Assembly: GCF_000282615.1 (NCBI RefSeq)
Contig: NZ_AKIY01000292.1
Location: 1 to 52,858, forward strand
DNA: 52,858 bases
DNA from: Bradyrhizobium sp. YR681
GTDB lineage: Bacteria; Pseudomonadota; Alphaproteobacteria; Rhizobiales; Xanthobacteraceae
Direction of reading: 5' to 3'
The position numbers were made by a program, and so were the translations under genes. Of this stretch, positions 40,883 through 49,160 are shown piece after piece. Positions within the stretch are counted from its first letter, which is position 1; each line of letters starts with the position of its first letter. The notes under the pieces were generated by a model. The model searched no databases. It saw only the letters and a list, made by a program, of their open reading frames with translations, and was not told the DNA's origin.

Positions 40883-42037
40883 ATGAGGCACTTTACAGGG
40901 CCGGTCGGCATCGCGATTGCCGCATCGCTGTGGGCGAGCGTCGCGCAGGCGCAGACCACGGTCTATATCCCCGACGTGATCGAGCTCTCCGGACCCGGCG
41001 CGGTGTCCGGCACCAACTGGCGCGACGGCGTCGCGCTCGCCGTCGACGAGATCAACAATGCCGGCGGCATTCTGGGCCGCAAGATCCAGACCGAGCATCT
41101 GGACACCCAGAGCAATCCCGGCATCTCGCGCGCACAGGTGCAGAAGGTGTTGGACAAGGATCCCTATGTCGTGCTCGGGCCGATCTATTCCGGCTCGGTC
41201 AAGGTCAACATGGCGCTGACGCAACAAGCCGAGATCCCGCAGATCGTCGGCGCCGAGGCCGCCGACATCACCACGCAGGGCAATCCCTTCGTGTTCCGCA
41301 CCGCCTTCGGCCAGCAGTTTTCGATGCCGAAGATCGCCAACTATCTGCACGACAAGCTCAAGGTGAAGACGGTCGCGGTGGTGTGGGTCAACAACGATTT
41401 CGGCAAGGGCGGCCGCGACAATTTCGTCAAGGAGATGAAGGCGCGCAATATCGAGATCGCAGCTGACATCTCCACCGAGCAGGGCCAGGTCGATTTCGGC
41501 TCGGACGTCATCAAGCTCAAGAGCGCCAGGGCCGACGCGATCTTTGTCTACACCAACGAGGAGGAGAGCGCGCGCTTCCTGATCGAGGCGAAGCGGCAGG
41601 GTATCGCAACGCCGCTGTTCGGCGAGACCACGCTGCTGAGCCAGAAGGTGGTCGAGCTCGCCGGCCCCGCCGCCAACGGCGTGCGCGGCCATGTCGGCTT
41701 GTCCGCCGATGCGCCGGTGCCGGCGATCGAGGCGTTCACCAACAAGTTCAGCGCGCGCTTCAAATACCGGCCCGACCACAACGGCATCAAGGGCTATACC
41801 GCGGTCTATCTCGTCAAATACGTCACCGAAAAAATCGGCAAGTTCGACAGCAAGGCCTTCGGCGCGGCGATGAAGGGCCTGACGCTGACGCCCGACAAGG
41901 CGCCCGGCATGCTGATGGAAGCCAGCTGGGACCAGAACGGTGACATCGACCGCGCCAGCTTCCTCGCCGAGATCATCGACGGCAAGCAGAAGATCGTCGA
42001 GACGCTGCCGAAGCTGAAGGCCGGCAAGGGCGAGTAA
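40883..42037 (+). CDS. ABC transporter substrate-binding protein (HAAT type)
   Basis: This 384-residue protein (GGGAGGGAG before the ATG) has a signal peptide ending WASVAQA and the LivK-like pattern: VIELSGPGAVSGTNWRDGVA, VDEINNAGGILGRKIQ, QVQKVLDKDPYVVLGPIYSG, VKTVAVVWVNNDFGKGG and the ligand-cleft NEEESARFLIEAKRQG. It follows the amidohydrolase gene directly and probably binds the compound those enzymes degrade. Permease and ATPase genes are not in the window; this is the second solitary HAAT binding protein here. Confidence 0.88.
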   Translation: MRHFTGPVGIAIAASLWASVAQAQTTVYIPDVIELSGPGAVSGTNWRDGVALAVDEINNAGGILGRKIQTEHLDTQSNPGISRAQVQKVLDKDPYVVLGPIYSGSVKVNMALTQQAEIPQIVGAEAADITTQGNPFVFRTAFGQQFSMPKIANYLHDKLKVKTVAVVWVNNDFGKGGRDNFVKEMKARNIEIAADISTEQGQVDFGSDVIKLKSARADAIFVYTNEEESARFLIEAKRQGIATPLFGETTLLSQKVVELAGPAANGVRGHVGLSADAPVPAIEAFTNKFSARFKYRPDHNGIKGYTAVYLVKYVTEKIGKFDSKAFGAAMKGLTLTPDKAPGMLMEASWDQNGDIDRASFLAEIIDGKQKIVETLPKLKAGKGE

Positions 42038-42053
42038 GGCACCTGTGGCCGTG

Positions 42054-42083
42054 CAGCCCGGATGGAGCGCAAGCGAAATCCGG
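42054..42083. repeat. Single arm of the dispersed palindromic repeat
   Basis: The stretch AGCCCGGATGGAGCGCAAGC and the following AAATCCGGG match one arm of the element at 33847-33931. It follows the binding-protein stop by 16 bp. The opposite arm is missing, so this is a truncated copy. Confidence 0.5.
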
Positions 42084-42270
42084 GTCCGCGTCCTCAGGGC
42101 GACGGCGCGACCGTGACCGCAGCGTGAATTCAGCGCGAAAGACCCTGGACTGCGCCTTGCCTTGGCGGCTTTCCCGCGCGACAATGGCGGCATATTGAAG
42201 CCTTAAGTTGAGACAGCGCCGGCTGCCCGGCGATCGATTTCGTCAGAACCATTTGTTTTCCGGAGCCGTC

Positions 42271-42768
42271 ATGCGCGTGATCTGGGTCGACGGAGAGCCG
42301 CACAAAGTGGATGTCGAAGGCGACATGCCCCTGTTGTGGGTGCTGCGCGACGAAGTAGGCGCCACCGGTCCGAAATATGGTTGCGGCATCGCGATGTGCG
42401 GAGCCTGCACGGTGTATGTCGACGATCGGCCCGTGCGGTCGTGCTCGCTTCGGATCGGTGATGTCGCCGAGGGCGCCAAAGTGACTACGATCCGGGGGCT
42501 CGGAACGCCGCAGGCGCTGCATGCGGTGCAGGCGGCGTGGATCGAGCATCAGGTGGCGCAGTGCGGCTATTGTCAGCCCGGGCAGATCATGGCCGCGGCG
42601 GCGCTGCTGCACGACAAGGTGGCGGGAAAGCCGCCGCTGTCCGACGCGGATCTCGACGATCATATCAACCACGCGATGTCGGCCAATCTCTGCCGTTGTG
42701 GCACCTACATGCGCATCCGCGCCGCCATCAAGAGCGCAGCCGCGAAACTGCAAGGACAAAGGCCGTGA
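42271..42768 (+). CDS. (2Fe-2S) small subunit of a molybdenum hydroxylase (IorA-like)
   Basis: This 165-residue protein (CGGAG, 5 nt before the ATG) carries both iron-sulfur clusters of the xanthine-oxidase family small subunit: the plant-ferredoxin type cysteines in YGCGIAMCGACTVYV plus the cysteine of VRSCSL, and the C-terminal pair QCGYCQPGQ and NLCRCGTYMRI. It passes electrons from the molybdenum site to the acceptor. Its GTGA end overlaps the start of the large subunit gene. The family includes isoquinoline 1-oxidoreductase alpha and periplasmic aldehyde oxidoreductases; the substrate is not known. Confidence 0.92.
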   Translation: MRVIWVDGEPHKVDVEGDMPLLWVLRDEVGATGPKYGCGIAMCGACTVYVDDRPVRSCSLRIGDVAEGAKVTTIRGLGTPQALHAVQAAWIEHQVAQCGYCQPGQIMAAAALLHDKVAGKPPLSDADLDDHINHAMSANLCRCGTYMRIRAAIKSAAAKLQGQRP

Positions 42769-45029
42769 GCCGCGCCGGTACGATCACGCGGCGCCTCGCG
42801 CTGCTCGGAGCGGCCGGCGTGGCCGGCGGTCTCGTCTTCGGCTTCTACTATACCGAGCCGTTCCGCGTGAACCGGCGCCTCGGCAGCGGCCTGCAGAAGG
42901 GCCAGCACATGCTGACGCCCTATGTGCGGATCGACCGTGACGGCGTCACCATCATCACGCCGCGCGCCGATCTCGGCCAGGGCGCGTACTCCATCCAGGC
43001 CGCACTCGTCGCCGAAGAGCTGGACATTGCCTGGAACGACATCAAGGTCGATCCGGGCGCGCCCAGCTCGGTCTATTACAACGCCCGGGTCATCAGGGAG
43101 GGCCTGCCGGTTGCCGCCACCAATGGCCGGCTCGATTCGATCGCAGAAATCATCAGCGACGGTGTCGGCAGGTTTTTGGGACTTCAGTTGACCGGCGGCT
43201 CGTCGACGGTGGCCGATTCCTGCAACAAGCTTCGCCTCGCCGGCGCCGCCGCGCGCGAGGTGCTGCTGCGTGCGGCCGAGACGCAGACGGGCATTGCCAG
43301 GGACAAGCTGGTGACACGCGACGGTGCGGTGATCGTCCCGGGCGGACGCGCGCTCAGCTATGCCTCGCTTGCCGAGATCGCGGCGACGATCGCGGTGCCG
43401 ACTGACGTCAAGCTCCGCGACGAGAGGGACTGGCGCTATCTCGGCAAGCCGATGCAGCGGATCGACATGGTCGCCAAGTGCACGGGCACGGCCACGTTCG
43501 GCATCGACATCCGGCTGCCCGGCATGGTCTACGCCACGGTCTGCGCCAATCCGAATCTCGGCGGCGCGCTGCGGAGCTATGACGATTCCCTGGCCGCGAA
43601 GGCGCGGGGCGTCCTCAAGATCGTCCCGGTCAAGGGCGGCGTCGGCGTCATCGCCGACAATACCTGGCGCGCCTTCCAGGCCGCGAAGCTCATCAAATTC
43701 GAGTGGGGCAAGGCGCCCTATCCCGCGAGCAGCGCAGCGATGTTCAGGAAGGTGAAGGCCTCCTTCGTCCCGAAACGCCGCGACAGTCGCTGCAAGAACG
43801 AAGGTGACGTCGATGCCGCGCTCGCCGGCGCAAAGGTGATCAAGGCCGAATACCGCGTGCCTTACCTTGCCCATGCGCCGCTCGAGCCGATGAACGCCGT
43901 GGTCCAGCTCAAGGACGGCCGCCTCGATATCTGGACGGGAACGCAGATTCCGGCGTTCCTGGTCAAGACGGCGCGGGAGATGACCGGGCTTGCCGCCGAC
44001 GACGTCCATGTTCACGCACAGCTGTGCGGCGGAAGTTTCGGTCGCCGCCTGGAGGACGACTATGTGCGTCAGGGCATCGAGCTCGCAATGGCGTATCAGG
44101 GCCATCCGATCAAGATGACGTGGACGCGCGAGGAGGACATGACGCACGACTTCCCGCGTCCGCTCGCGGTCGCCCGCATGCGCGGAGCTGCGAAGGATCG
44201 CCAGGTCGATGCCTACGATCTCGCCATCGCGTCTCCTTCCGTGGTCGCCTCGCAGTTCGGTCGCTTGAGCCTGTCCATACCGGGACCCGACATGGCGATC
44301 GTCGCCGGGGCCTGGGATCAGCCGTTCAGGATTCCGCACTACCGCGTCACGGGCTATCGCGTGCCGGAACTCGTGCCGGTCAGTTCCTGGCGATCGGTCG
44401 GCGCGTCCGGCAACGCCTTCATGCACGAGTGCTTCCTCGACGAGCTGATCCATGCCGCCGGTGCCGATCCGCTCCAGGAGCGGCGCAGGCTCTGCTCGCA
44501 CGGGCCGTCCAGCGAGGTGCTCAAGGCCATCGGGGAGATGTCGGACTGGGGCCGCGACCTCGGGCCCAACCGCGGACGGGGTCTTGCGTTCACACTGTCT
44601 TTCGGCGTGCCCGTCGCCGAAGTGGTCGAGGTCACCGCCACGCCGGATGGCGAGCGGAGGATCATCACGATCGATCGTGTCTGCGTCGCGGCCGAGGTCG
44701 GCAAGGTGCTGGACCCCGACAATCTGAAAAACCAGGTCGAAGGCGCTGTGATCTGGGCGCTCGGGCACGCGATGAATGCCGAGCTCACCTTTGCCGACGG
44801 CAAGGCCGTTCAGACCAACTATCATCAGTATGAGGGCATGCGGCTGCATCAGGCGCCGCGGATCGAGGTCAAGGCGCTCGAGACCACCGGGCTCGCGCAC
44901 ATCCGCGGCATCGGCGAGCCCGCCGTTCCGCCGGCCGCGCCCGCGCTCGCCAACGCCATCTTCGCCGCGACCGGGATCCGGGCGCGCCGACTGCCGCTGA
45001 TCAGCCATGACAAGATCAGGTTCGTCTGA
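42765..45029 (+). CDS. Molybdopterin-binding large subunit of a molybdenum hydroxylase (IorB-like)
   Basis: The GTG at 42765 overlaps the small-subunit stop and gives 754 residues. A twin-arginine signal (TRRLALLGAAGVAGGLVFGF) indicates export, with the folded small subunit presumably carried along. Molybdenum-site motifs include HAPLEPMNAVV, AQLCGGSFGRRLEDDYVRQ and the catalytic glutamate in GIGEPAVPPAAPALANA. There is no FAD domain or gene, so electrons should go to the diheme cytochrome encoded next rather than to NAD. This is the IorB-type architecture; hydroxylation of an N-heterocycle or oxidation of an aldehyde is expected. The residue R-R-L-E-D in the cofactor loop is typical of the group. 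Confidence 0.92.
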   Translation: MSRAGTITRRLALLGAAGVAGGLVFGFYYTEPFRVNRRLGSGLQKGQHMLTPYVRIDRDGVTIITPRADLGQGAYSIQAALVAEELDIAWNDIKVDPGAPSSVYYNARVIREGLPVAATNGRLDSIAEIISDGVGRFLGLQLTGGSSTVADSCNKLRLAGAAAREVLLRAAETQTGIARDKLVTRDGAVIVPGGRALSYASLAEIAATIAVPTDVKLRDERDWRYLGKPMQRIDMVAKCTGTATFGIDIRLPGMVYATVCANPNLGGALRSYDDSLAAKARGVLKIVPVKGGVGVIADNTWRAFQAAKLIKFEWGKAPYPASSAAMFRKVKASFVPKRRDSRCKNEGDVDAALAGAKVIKAEYRVPYLAHAPLEPMNAVVQLKDGRLDIWTGTQIPAFLVKTAREMTGLAADDVHVHAQLCGGSFGRRLEDDYVRQGIELAMAYQGHPIKMTWTREEDMTHDFPRPLAVARMRGAAKDRQVDAYDLAIASPSVVASQFGRLSLSIPGPDMAIVAGAWDQPFRIPHYRVTGYRVPELVPVSSWRSVGASGNAFMHECFLDELIHAAGADPLQERRRLCSHGPSSEVLKAIGEMSDWGRDLGPNRGRGLAFTLSFGVPVAEVVEVTATPDGERRIITIDRVCVAAEVGKVLDPDNLKNQVEGAVIWALGHAMNAELTFADGKAVQTNYHQYEGMRLHQAPRIEVKALETTGLAHIRGIGEPAVPPAAPALANAIFAATGIRARRLPLISHDKIRFV

Positions 45030-45041
45030 GAGGAGGGGCCA

Positions 45042-45617
45042 ATGATCCGCTACGCGCTCGCCATCCTGCTGGTCGCGGGTCCCGCGCAGGTGCTGGCCCA
45101 GGATTCCACGCCCGGCCTCGAGCTTTGGGGCAAGATCCACGAGGTCTTCTCGCACCCGCGCTGCGCCAATTGTCACGTCGGAACCGATCGCGTGCCGATG
45201 TGGTCCGGACCGGAATACGGAGCCGCGCCGCGGCCGCATGGCATGAACATCAGTGGCAAGGGCGCCGACGACGGCGCCAACTATCTCGTCTGCACGACCT
45301 GTCACTCGAAGCAAAACTCCGCTACGCCGCACGGTCCGCCCGGGGCTACGAGTAAGGGCGTCGCGGAGTGGAAGCTCGCGCCGGTCGAGATGCAGTGGTT
45401 CGGCAAATCGAGTGCCGAGATCTGCAAGCAGTTCAAGGCCAAAGAGAGCAATGGCAATCGCGAGATCGCCGCGCTCGCTCATCACGTCACGACGGAGCCT
45501 CTGGTTCTCTGGGCATGGACGGTCGAGTCGGAACGAAAGCCGCCTTATTCGGCGAAAGAGCTCGGCAAAATCGTTGAGGATTGGGGCATGGCCGGTGCGC
45601 CCTGTCCGACGAAGTAG
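45042..45617 (+). CDS. Periplasmic diheme cytochrome c-like electron acceptor
   Basis: This 191-residue protein follows the large subunit by 12 bp. It has a signal peptide (MIRYALAILLVAGPAQVLA) and two CxxCH haem motifs, RCANCHVG near residue 44 and VCTTCHSK near residue 87, with several candidate methionine ligands between and after them. It does not look like a class I cytochrome in its remaining sequence, and the C-terminus is conserved-looking (LVLWAWTVESERKPPYS, then ELGKIVEDW). Its position in the molybdenum hydroxylase operon indicates that it takes electrons from the iron-sulfur subunit in the periplasm. Confidence 0.82.
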   Translation: MIRYALAILLVAGPAQVLAQDSTPGLELWGKIHEVFSHPRCANCHVGTDRVPMWSGPEYGAAPRPHGMNISGKGADDGANYLVCTTCHSKQNSATPHGPPGATSKGVAEWKLAPVEMQWFGKSSAEICKQFKAKESNGNREIAALAHHVTTEPLVLWAWTVESERKPPYSAKELGKIVEDWGMAGAPCPTK

Positions 45618-45715
45618 AGAAATTTGCGCTCATCGAACCCGTTGGCAAAACAGGCCCATCTCGCGCATGATGCGCGGATGATATCGGCCACATGCCTCCC
45701 GGACAGCTCCACGAC

Positions 45716-46300
45716 ATGAAAACCACGCTGCTCAGATCCGAAGACTACACCCGCTCGCCCTGGAAGAATGGCGGCGGCATTTTCACAGATATCGCGGATG
45801 CCCATCGTCCGGGCAGCCCGGTGAAGAATTGGGACAGTCTGCTCTGGCGCTTCGCCTCCACGCCGATCGTGGAACCCGGCCCGTTCTCCCACATGCCGGG
45901 TATCGACCGCTTGCAAATGGTCATCGCCGGGCGCGGCCTGGTGCTGAAATCGCCCACGCAGGAATTCGATGAGCGTGAACCTTTTACGACCGTGCGCTTC
46001 ACCGGCGAGATGGAGATCGTGACCGAGCTCGAGGCCGGTCCCGTCGAGGTCGTGAATTTGATGGCCCGGCGCGGTGCGGCGGAAATCGAGCTCGTGGCGC
46101 TGAGAGAGCCCGGCGAGCTTCCATTGTCCGCCGGCACGCATCTCGTCTACGCGGTTTCCGGTGATTGCGGCATTCGTCTCAATAGCGAGGCGTTTGTCAT
46201 CTCCGGCGGCAACACGCTGAAGGTCGAGCTGACCGAAGCGTCGAGGCTTGCGCTGATCTCGGGGTGCGTGGTGCTGGGCTCGATCCGGGTCGCCGGCTAG
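45716..46300 (+). CDS. HutD-family protein
   Basis: The ATG at 45716 gives 194 residues; an ATG 24 bp upstream is also open, and neither has a strong ribosome binding site. The N-terminal SEDYTRSPWKNGGGIFTDIA and the cupin-like FSHMPGIDRLQMVIAGRGLVL are the HutD/Ves signature. HutD proteins are small double-stranded beta-helix (cupin-fold) proteins often linked to histidine breakdown, but no hut gene is near here. Function is unclear; a small-ligand sensing role has been suggested for the family. Confidence 0.78.
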   Translation: MKTTLLRSEDYTRSPWKNGGGIFTDIADAHRPGSPVKNWDSLLWRFASTPIVEPGPFSHMPGIDRLQMVIAGRGLVLKSPTQEFDEREPFTTVRFTGEMEIVTELEAGPVEVVNLMARRGAAEIELVALREPGELPLSAGTHLVYAVSGDCGIRLNSEAFVISGGNTLKVELTEASRLALISGCVVLGSIRVAG

Positions 46301-46382
46301 ATCACGACGGCCGTGCCTTTGCGTACAATCCGTGCAACTGGCCAGGTTGGCACGGGCCGGCCGGCGCACTATATCCGCGTCG

Positions 46383-47603
46383 ATGCAGACCGCCGCACAG
46401 GGACAGGATATGAACGCGCCAGACGAAAGGCCACCCGCCACGCTGTCCGACGGCGTCGTCCACTGGCTGACCAACGGCACGCGCGACGAGCGCTTCATCG
46501 ACAACATCTTTGCGCAGATGTGCATCCGCCTCCAGCAGGCGGGCATTCCGCTCAAGCGGTCGACGCTCCACGTCCTGATCCAGCATCCGCAATGGCTGGG
46601 GGCCCGCTTCATGTGGTCGGACGGCATGCGCGAGGCGGAGATCTCGCGGGTCGATTTCGACGTGCGGGAGCGTTCCGAGTATATCGGCAGTCCCGCCAAC
46701 GAAATGCAGGACGGCGCGAGCGAGGTGCGCGAGAATCTCGAGCGGGATCCGGCGCTCGGCCGCAGGCACGCCCTCTATGACGAGATGCGGGCGAACGGCC
46801 TGACCGACTATGTCGCCTGGCCGCTCTACCACACGCTCGGCAAGCGCCATCTCGTCACCTTTGCGACCGACCGGCCCGGCGGCTTCGACGAGGCGCATAT
46901 CGCAGCGCTGAAGAACCTGCTGCCGGTGCTGGCGCTGGTCAGCGAAATCCGCATCAAGAATCGCCTGGCGCGAACCCTGCTGGAAACCTATGTCGGCTCC
47001 CACGCCGGCGAGCTGATTTTGGCCGGGGCGACCCGGCGCGGCACCGGCACCACGGTGCGCGCCGCGATCATGATCTGCGATCTGCGCGACTTCACGAAGA
47101 TCTCCGACAACTGGCCGCGCGACGACGTCATCGATCTCCTCAACGACTATTTCGACGCGATGTCGGAGCCGATCGCGCGGCACGGCGGCGAGATCCTGAA
47201 ATTCATCGGCGACGGCCTGCTCGCGATCTTCCCGCTTCATGAGCCCAATGCCTGCGCCAATCTCCTGCAGGCCGTGACCGAGGCGAGGGGGGCCATGGCC
47301 GCGCTGAACGAGCGCAACAACGGGACGGGTCGCGCGCCGCTGAATTACGGCATCGGCGTCCATGTCGGCGACGTCATGTACGGCAATATCGGTTCGACCA
47401 CCCGGCTCGATTTCACCGTGATCGGCCCCGCCGTCAACATGGCCTCGCGTCTTGAAGCTCTCACCAAGCAGGTCGGACGGCCGGTGCTGCTGTCGCGCGA
47501 TTTCGCCGAGCTGGTGCAGCCGGAGTTCGAGCTGGAGCGGGTGGGCCGATATGAAGTGCGCGGCTTCAGCGATCCGATCGAGCTGTTCGCGTTTCAGGGC
47601 TGA
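46383..47603 (+). CDS. Soluble class III adenylate/guanylate cyclase with N-terminal GAF-like region
   Basis: With the ATG at 46383 the protein has 406 residues; a second ATG at 46410 with GGGACAGGAT before it is an equally good start. The N-terminal 190 residues (VHWLTNGTRDERFIDNIFAQMC, then LVTFATDRPGGFDEAHIAAL) look like a sensor of GAF type, with no membrane segment. The cyclase domain (about 215-390) has the metal aspartates in MICDLRDFTKISDN and KFIGDGLLAIFPL and the dimer motif TRLDFTVIGPAVNMASRLE. The aspartate normally following TVIG is Pro (VIGPAVN), common in alphaproteobacterial cyclases. Expected product cAMP. Confidence 0.88.
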   Translation: MQTAAQGQDMNAPDERPPATLSDGVVHWLTNGTRDERFIDNIFAQMCIRLQQAGIPLKRSTLHVLIQHPQWLGARFMWSDGMREAEISRVDFDVRERSEYIGSPANEMQDGASEVRENLERDPALGRRHALYDEMRANGLTDYVAWPLYHTLGKRHLVTFATDRPGGFDEAHIAALKNLLPVLALVSEIRIKNRLARTLLETYVGSHAGELILAGATRRGTGTTVRAAIMICDLRDFTKISDNWPRDDVIDLLNDYFDAMSEPIARHGGEILKFIGDGLLAIFPLHEPNACANLLQAVTEARGAMAALNERNNGTGRAPLNYGIGVHVGDVMYGNIGSTTRLDFTVIGPAVNMASRLEALTKQVGRPVLLSRDFAELVQPEFELERVGRYEVRGFSDPIELFAFQG

Positions 47604-47621
47604 GCGTGTAATTCGCCGGAC

Positions 47622-47720
47622 TTAATGAAAGCCGGCGAAGAACCGGATCGCAAGATACGCCCCGGCGACGACAGCCGCAGTGGCGCCGATCGCGAAGACG
47701 ACCCTCAGGCTTTCATCCAT
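47622..47720 (-). CDS. Possible 32-residue small membrane protein
   Basis: A minus-strand ATG at 47720, preceded by GAGGAA 10 nt upstream, opens a 32-codon frame: MDESLRVVFAIGATAAVVAG followed by AYLAIRFFAGFH. One membrane-spanning helix is obvious, flanked by charges in a plausible N-in order. The gene would be convergent with the upstream cyclase. Too short for standard callers, so support is limited to the ribosome binding site, hydrophobicity and codon pattern. Confidence 0.45.
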   Translation of the reverse strand: MDESLRVVFAIGATAAVVAGAYLAIRFFAGFH

Positions 47721-48043
47721 CGATGATTGGTTCCTCAAGACGGCTCCGACTCCGCAGGGGGGCTAAGAGCCGGAGCCGCCAAAGTGCCGGTGTTGTGGGA
47801 CCCGGCGTGCACCAATGGCCGACCGGCGCAGCAGTTCCTATCCGCCGTGTGGACAACGGCCCATGCGATTGGAGCCGTCGGCGGCTTGAATTCCTGTCAT
47901 GCGGCTGAAACGTTCGGGCTACGGCGTGCCGCGTCGGAAGTTTCGGATTCTCGAGGAGAATGTTTGGCCGGCTCCGTGGGCTCGTTAGGAACGAGGCCAC
48001 TTTGCGCGACGTTGTCCTCGCACACATGAACCAGGAGTTTTCC
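47721..48043. other. 323-bp region without a convincing gene
   Basis: Overlapping ORFs on both strands are weakly coded and have no recognisable motif; the plus-strand ORF at 47727-48029 has no ribosome binding site and its composition does not look like a protein. The only assigned signal is the AGGAG (48033-48037) before the next gene. Confidence 0.4.
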
Positions 48044-48325
48044 ATGAAGAAGATCATTATTGCGTCCGCCGCTCTCGCCCTGATGTGCGGCTCCGCATTC
48101 GCCCAGAACTCGACCGGCCCCGCGCCGCAATCCGACAATATGCAGAAGCCCGGTATGCACAACGCCGACAAGGGCTCGATGACCAAGGGCACCACCGGCA
48201 TGAGCAACGGGACGAACAATGACATGACCAAGGGCGGCATGCAGCCCGACGCATCCGGCCAGGGCGGTTCCGGCCCGGGTAGCGACCAGGGTGGCACCCG
48301 CGCTTCGCCAGGCAACATGAAGTAA
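48044..48325 (+). CDS. Small secreted Met/Gly-rich protein
   Basis: AGGAG lies 7 nt before the ATG at 48044; the 93-residue product has a textbook signal peptide (MKKIIIASAALALMCGSAFA-QN). The mature chain of about 70 residues has low complexity, rich in Gly, Asn, Asp and Met (motifs KPGMHNADKGSMTKG, GGMQPD) with seven methionines and no cysteine. It is predicted disordered and exported. Similar short proteins are common in Bradyrhizobium. Function unknown; the Met/His content would permit weak metal binding, which is only a suggestion. Confidence 0.75.
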   Translation: MKKIIIASAALALMCGSAFAQNSTGPAPQSDNMQKPGMHNADKGSMTKGTTGMSNGTNNDMTKGGMQPDASGQGGSGPGSDQGGTRASPGNMK

Positions 48326-48346
48326 ACCGTCCAGACGAAGACAGCA

Positions 48347-48378
48347 TAAGGGCTCCGCGAATCGCGGGGCCCTTATTT
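48347..48378 (+). terminator. Rho-independent terminator of the small secreted protein gene
   Basis: A 13-bp stem (TAAGGGCTCCGCG with CGCGGGGCCCTTA, one mismatch) with a 3-nt loop is followed by TTT, 21 bp after the stop codon. Confidence 0.75.
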
Positions 48379-48517
48379 GAGCGCGATGTCGGCGGCACCT
48401 TTCGCCCGCGCAACATGACGGCGATTTAATCGCCCGGTTTGAACTCCTTCGCCCGCTCGAACGTATCTTCCAGGAACGGTGTCGCAGAACGCGGCATCAC
48501 CGAATTGGAGCCATCTC

Positions 48518-48778
48518 ATGCATCGTCATTTATCCATCGCAGTTCTTGCCGCGGTTTCCGCCCTGGCAGTCGCCGGAACATATTCCGCTGCTTCGGCCAC
48601 GGAGCGTGTGCAGGACAGTTATTGCCTGCAAGGCCGTCAATCCGGCTACCCCGGCAATTGCGAATTCTCGAGCTACCAGCAGTGCATGGCCACCGCGAGC
48701 GGCACCAATGAGGGTTGCGGCATCAATCCGATGAGGGCCTACGCGCCGCAGCGGCGCGCGATGCACTTCAGCCGATAG
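48518..48778 (+). CDS. DUF3551-type small secreted protein
   Basis: The ATG at 48518 follows GGAG (8 nt) and gives 86 residues. A signal peptide ending ATA precedes a short four-cysteine domain: DSYCLQGRQSGYPGNCEF, SYQQCMATASGTNEGCGINP. This pattern is the DUF3551 family, which is greatly expanded in Bradyrhizobium. Cysteine spacing suggests two disulfide bonds in the periplasm. Function of the family is unknown. Confidence 0.82.
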   Translation: MHRHLSIAVLAAVSALAVAGTYSAASATERVQDSYCLQGRQSGYPGNCEFSSYQQCMATASGTNEGCGINPMRAYAPQRRAMHFSR

Positions 48779-48793
48779 GCGCGGCAACCGAAA

Positions 48794-48819
48794 AAAGGAC
48801 GCCGGCAACGGCGTCCTTT
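48794..48819 (+). terminator. Rho-independent terminator after the DUF3551 gene
   Basis: A perfect 11-bp stem (AAAGGACGCCG / CGGCGTCCTTT) with a GCAA loop, preceded by an A-run, 15 bp after the stop codon. Its A/T-flanked symmetry could terminate in both directions. Confidence 0.75.
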
Positions 48820-48864
48820 GTCGATGTGGCCGAAACGCCGAGCCATCGGAGAAGCAACGGCGCA

Positions 48865-49137
48865 ATGCCCCAGTTCCTGCGATGGTTCTTTCGAAACCGC
48901 AAAACCGGTGAGATCACGATCGCCCAGGCGCCCAACCTGGTTCTCTGGGTCGTCATTGCGGCCGGTGTTCTGCGCTGGCTATGGCCTTCGCCAGGCATGC
49001 CCGCCATGGCTTTGGATATCGTGTTCAGGGGTGGCCTCGTCGTCTGGGCGCTCGACGAGATCGTTCGCGGCGTGAATCCATGGCGGCGTTGTCTTGGGGG
49101 AGCCGTCTTGATCTATGTGCTGGCGACCGTTCTGTGA
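48865..49137 (+). CDS. Small integral membrane protein, unknown
   Basis: The ATG at 48865 gives 90 residues; GGAG lies 13 nt upstream, so the start is uncertain within a few codons. Two to three hydrophobic segments are seen: NLVLWVVIAAGVLRWLW, MALDIVFRGGLVVWAL and CLGGAVLIYVLATVL, joined by charged loops (DEIVRGVNPWRR). The basic N-terminus (RWFFRNRKTGE) suggests a cytoplasmic N-terminal tail. I recognise the general type from Bradyrhizobium but know no function. Confidence 0.7.
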   Translation: MPQFLRWFFRNRKTGEITIAQAPNLVLWVVIAAGVLRWLWPSPGMPAMALDIVFRGGLVVWALDEIVRGVNPWRRCLGGAVLIYVLATVL

Positions 49138-49160
49138 TCAATCGCCGGCAATGCGCCGTT

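Noticed and set aside
42705..45485. 926-codon minus-strand ORF
   Set aside because: Antisense to the molybdenum hydroxylase large subunit, which has unmistakable motifs; no recognisable domain in the antisense frame.
47713..48318. 201-codon minus-strand ORF over the Met-rich protein
   Set aside because: The plus-strand gene has a signal peptide, ribosome binding site and terminator; the minus frame has none and would need to read through the opposite gene.
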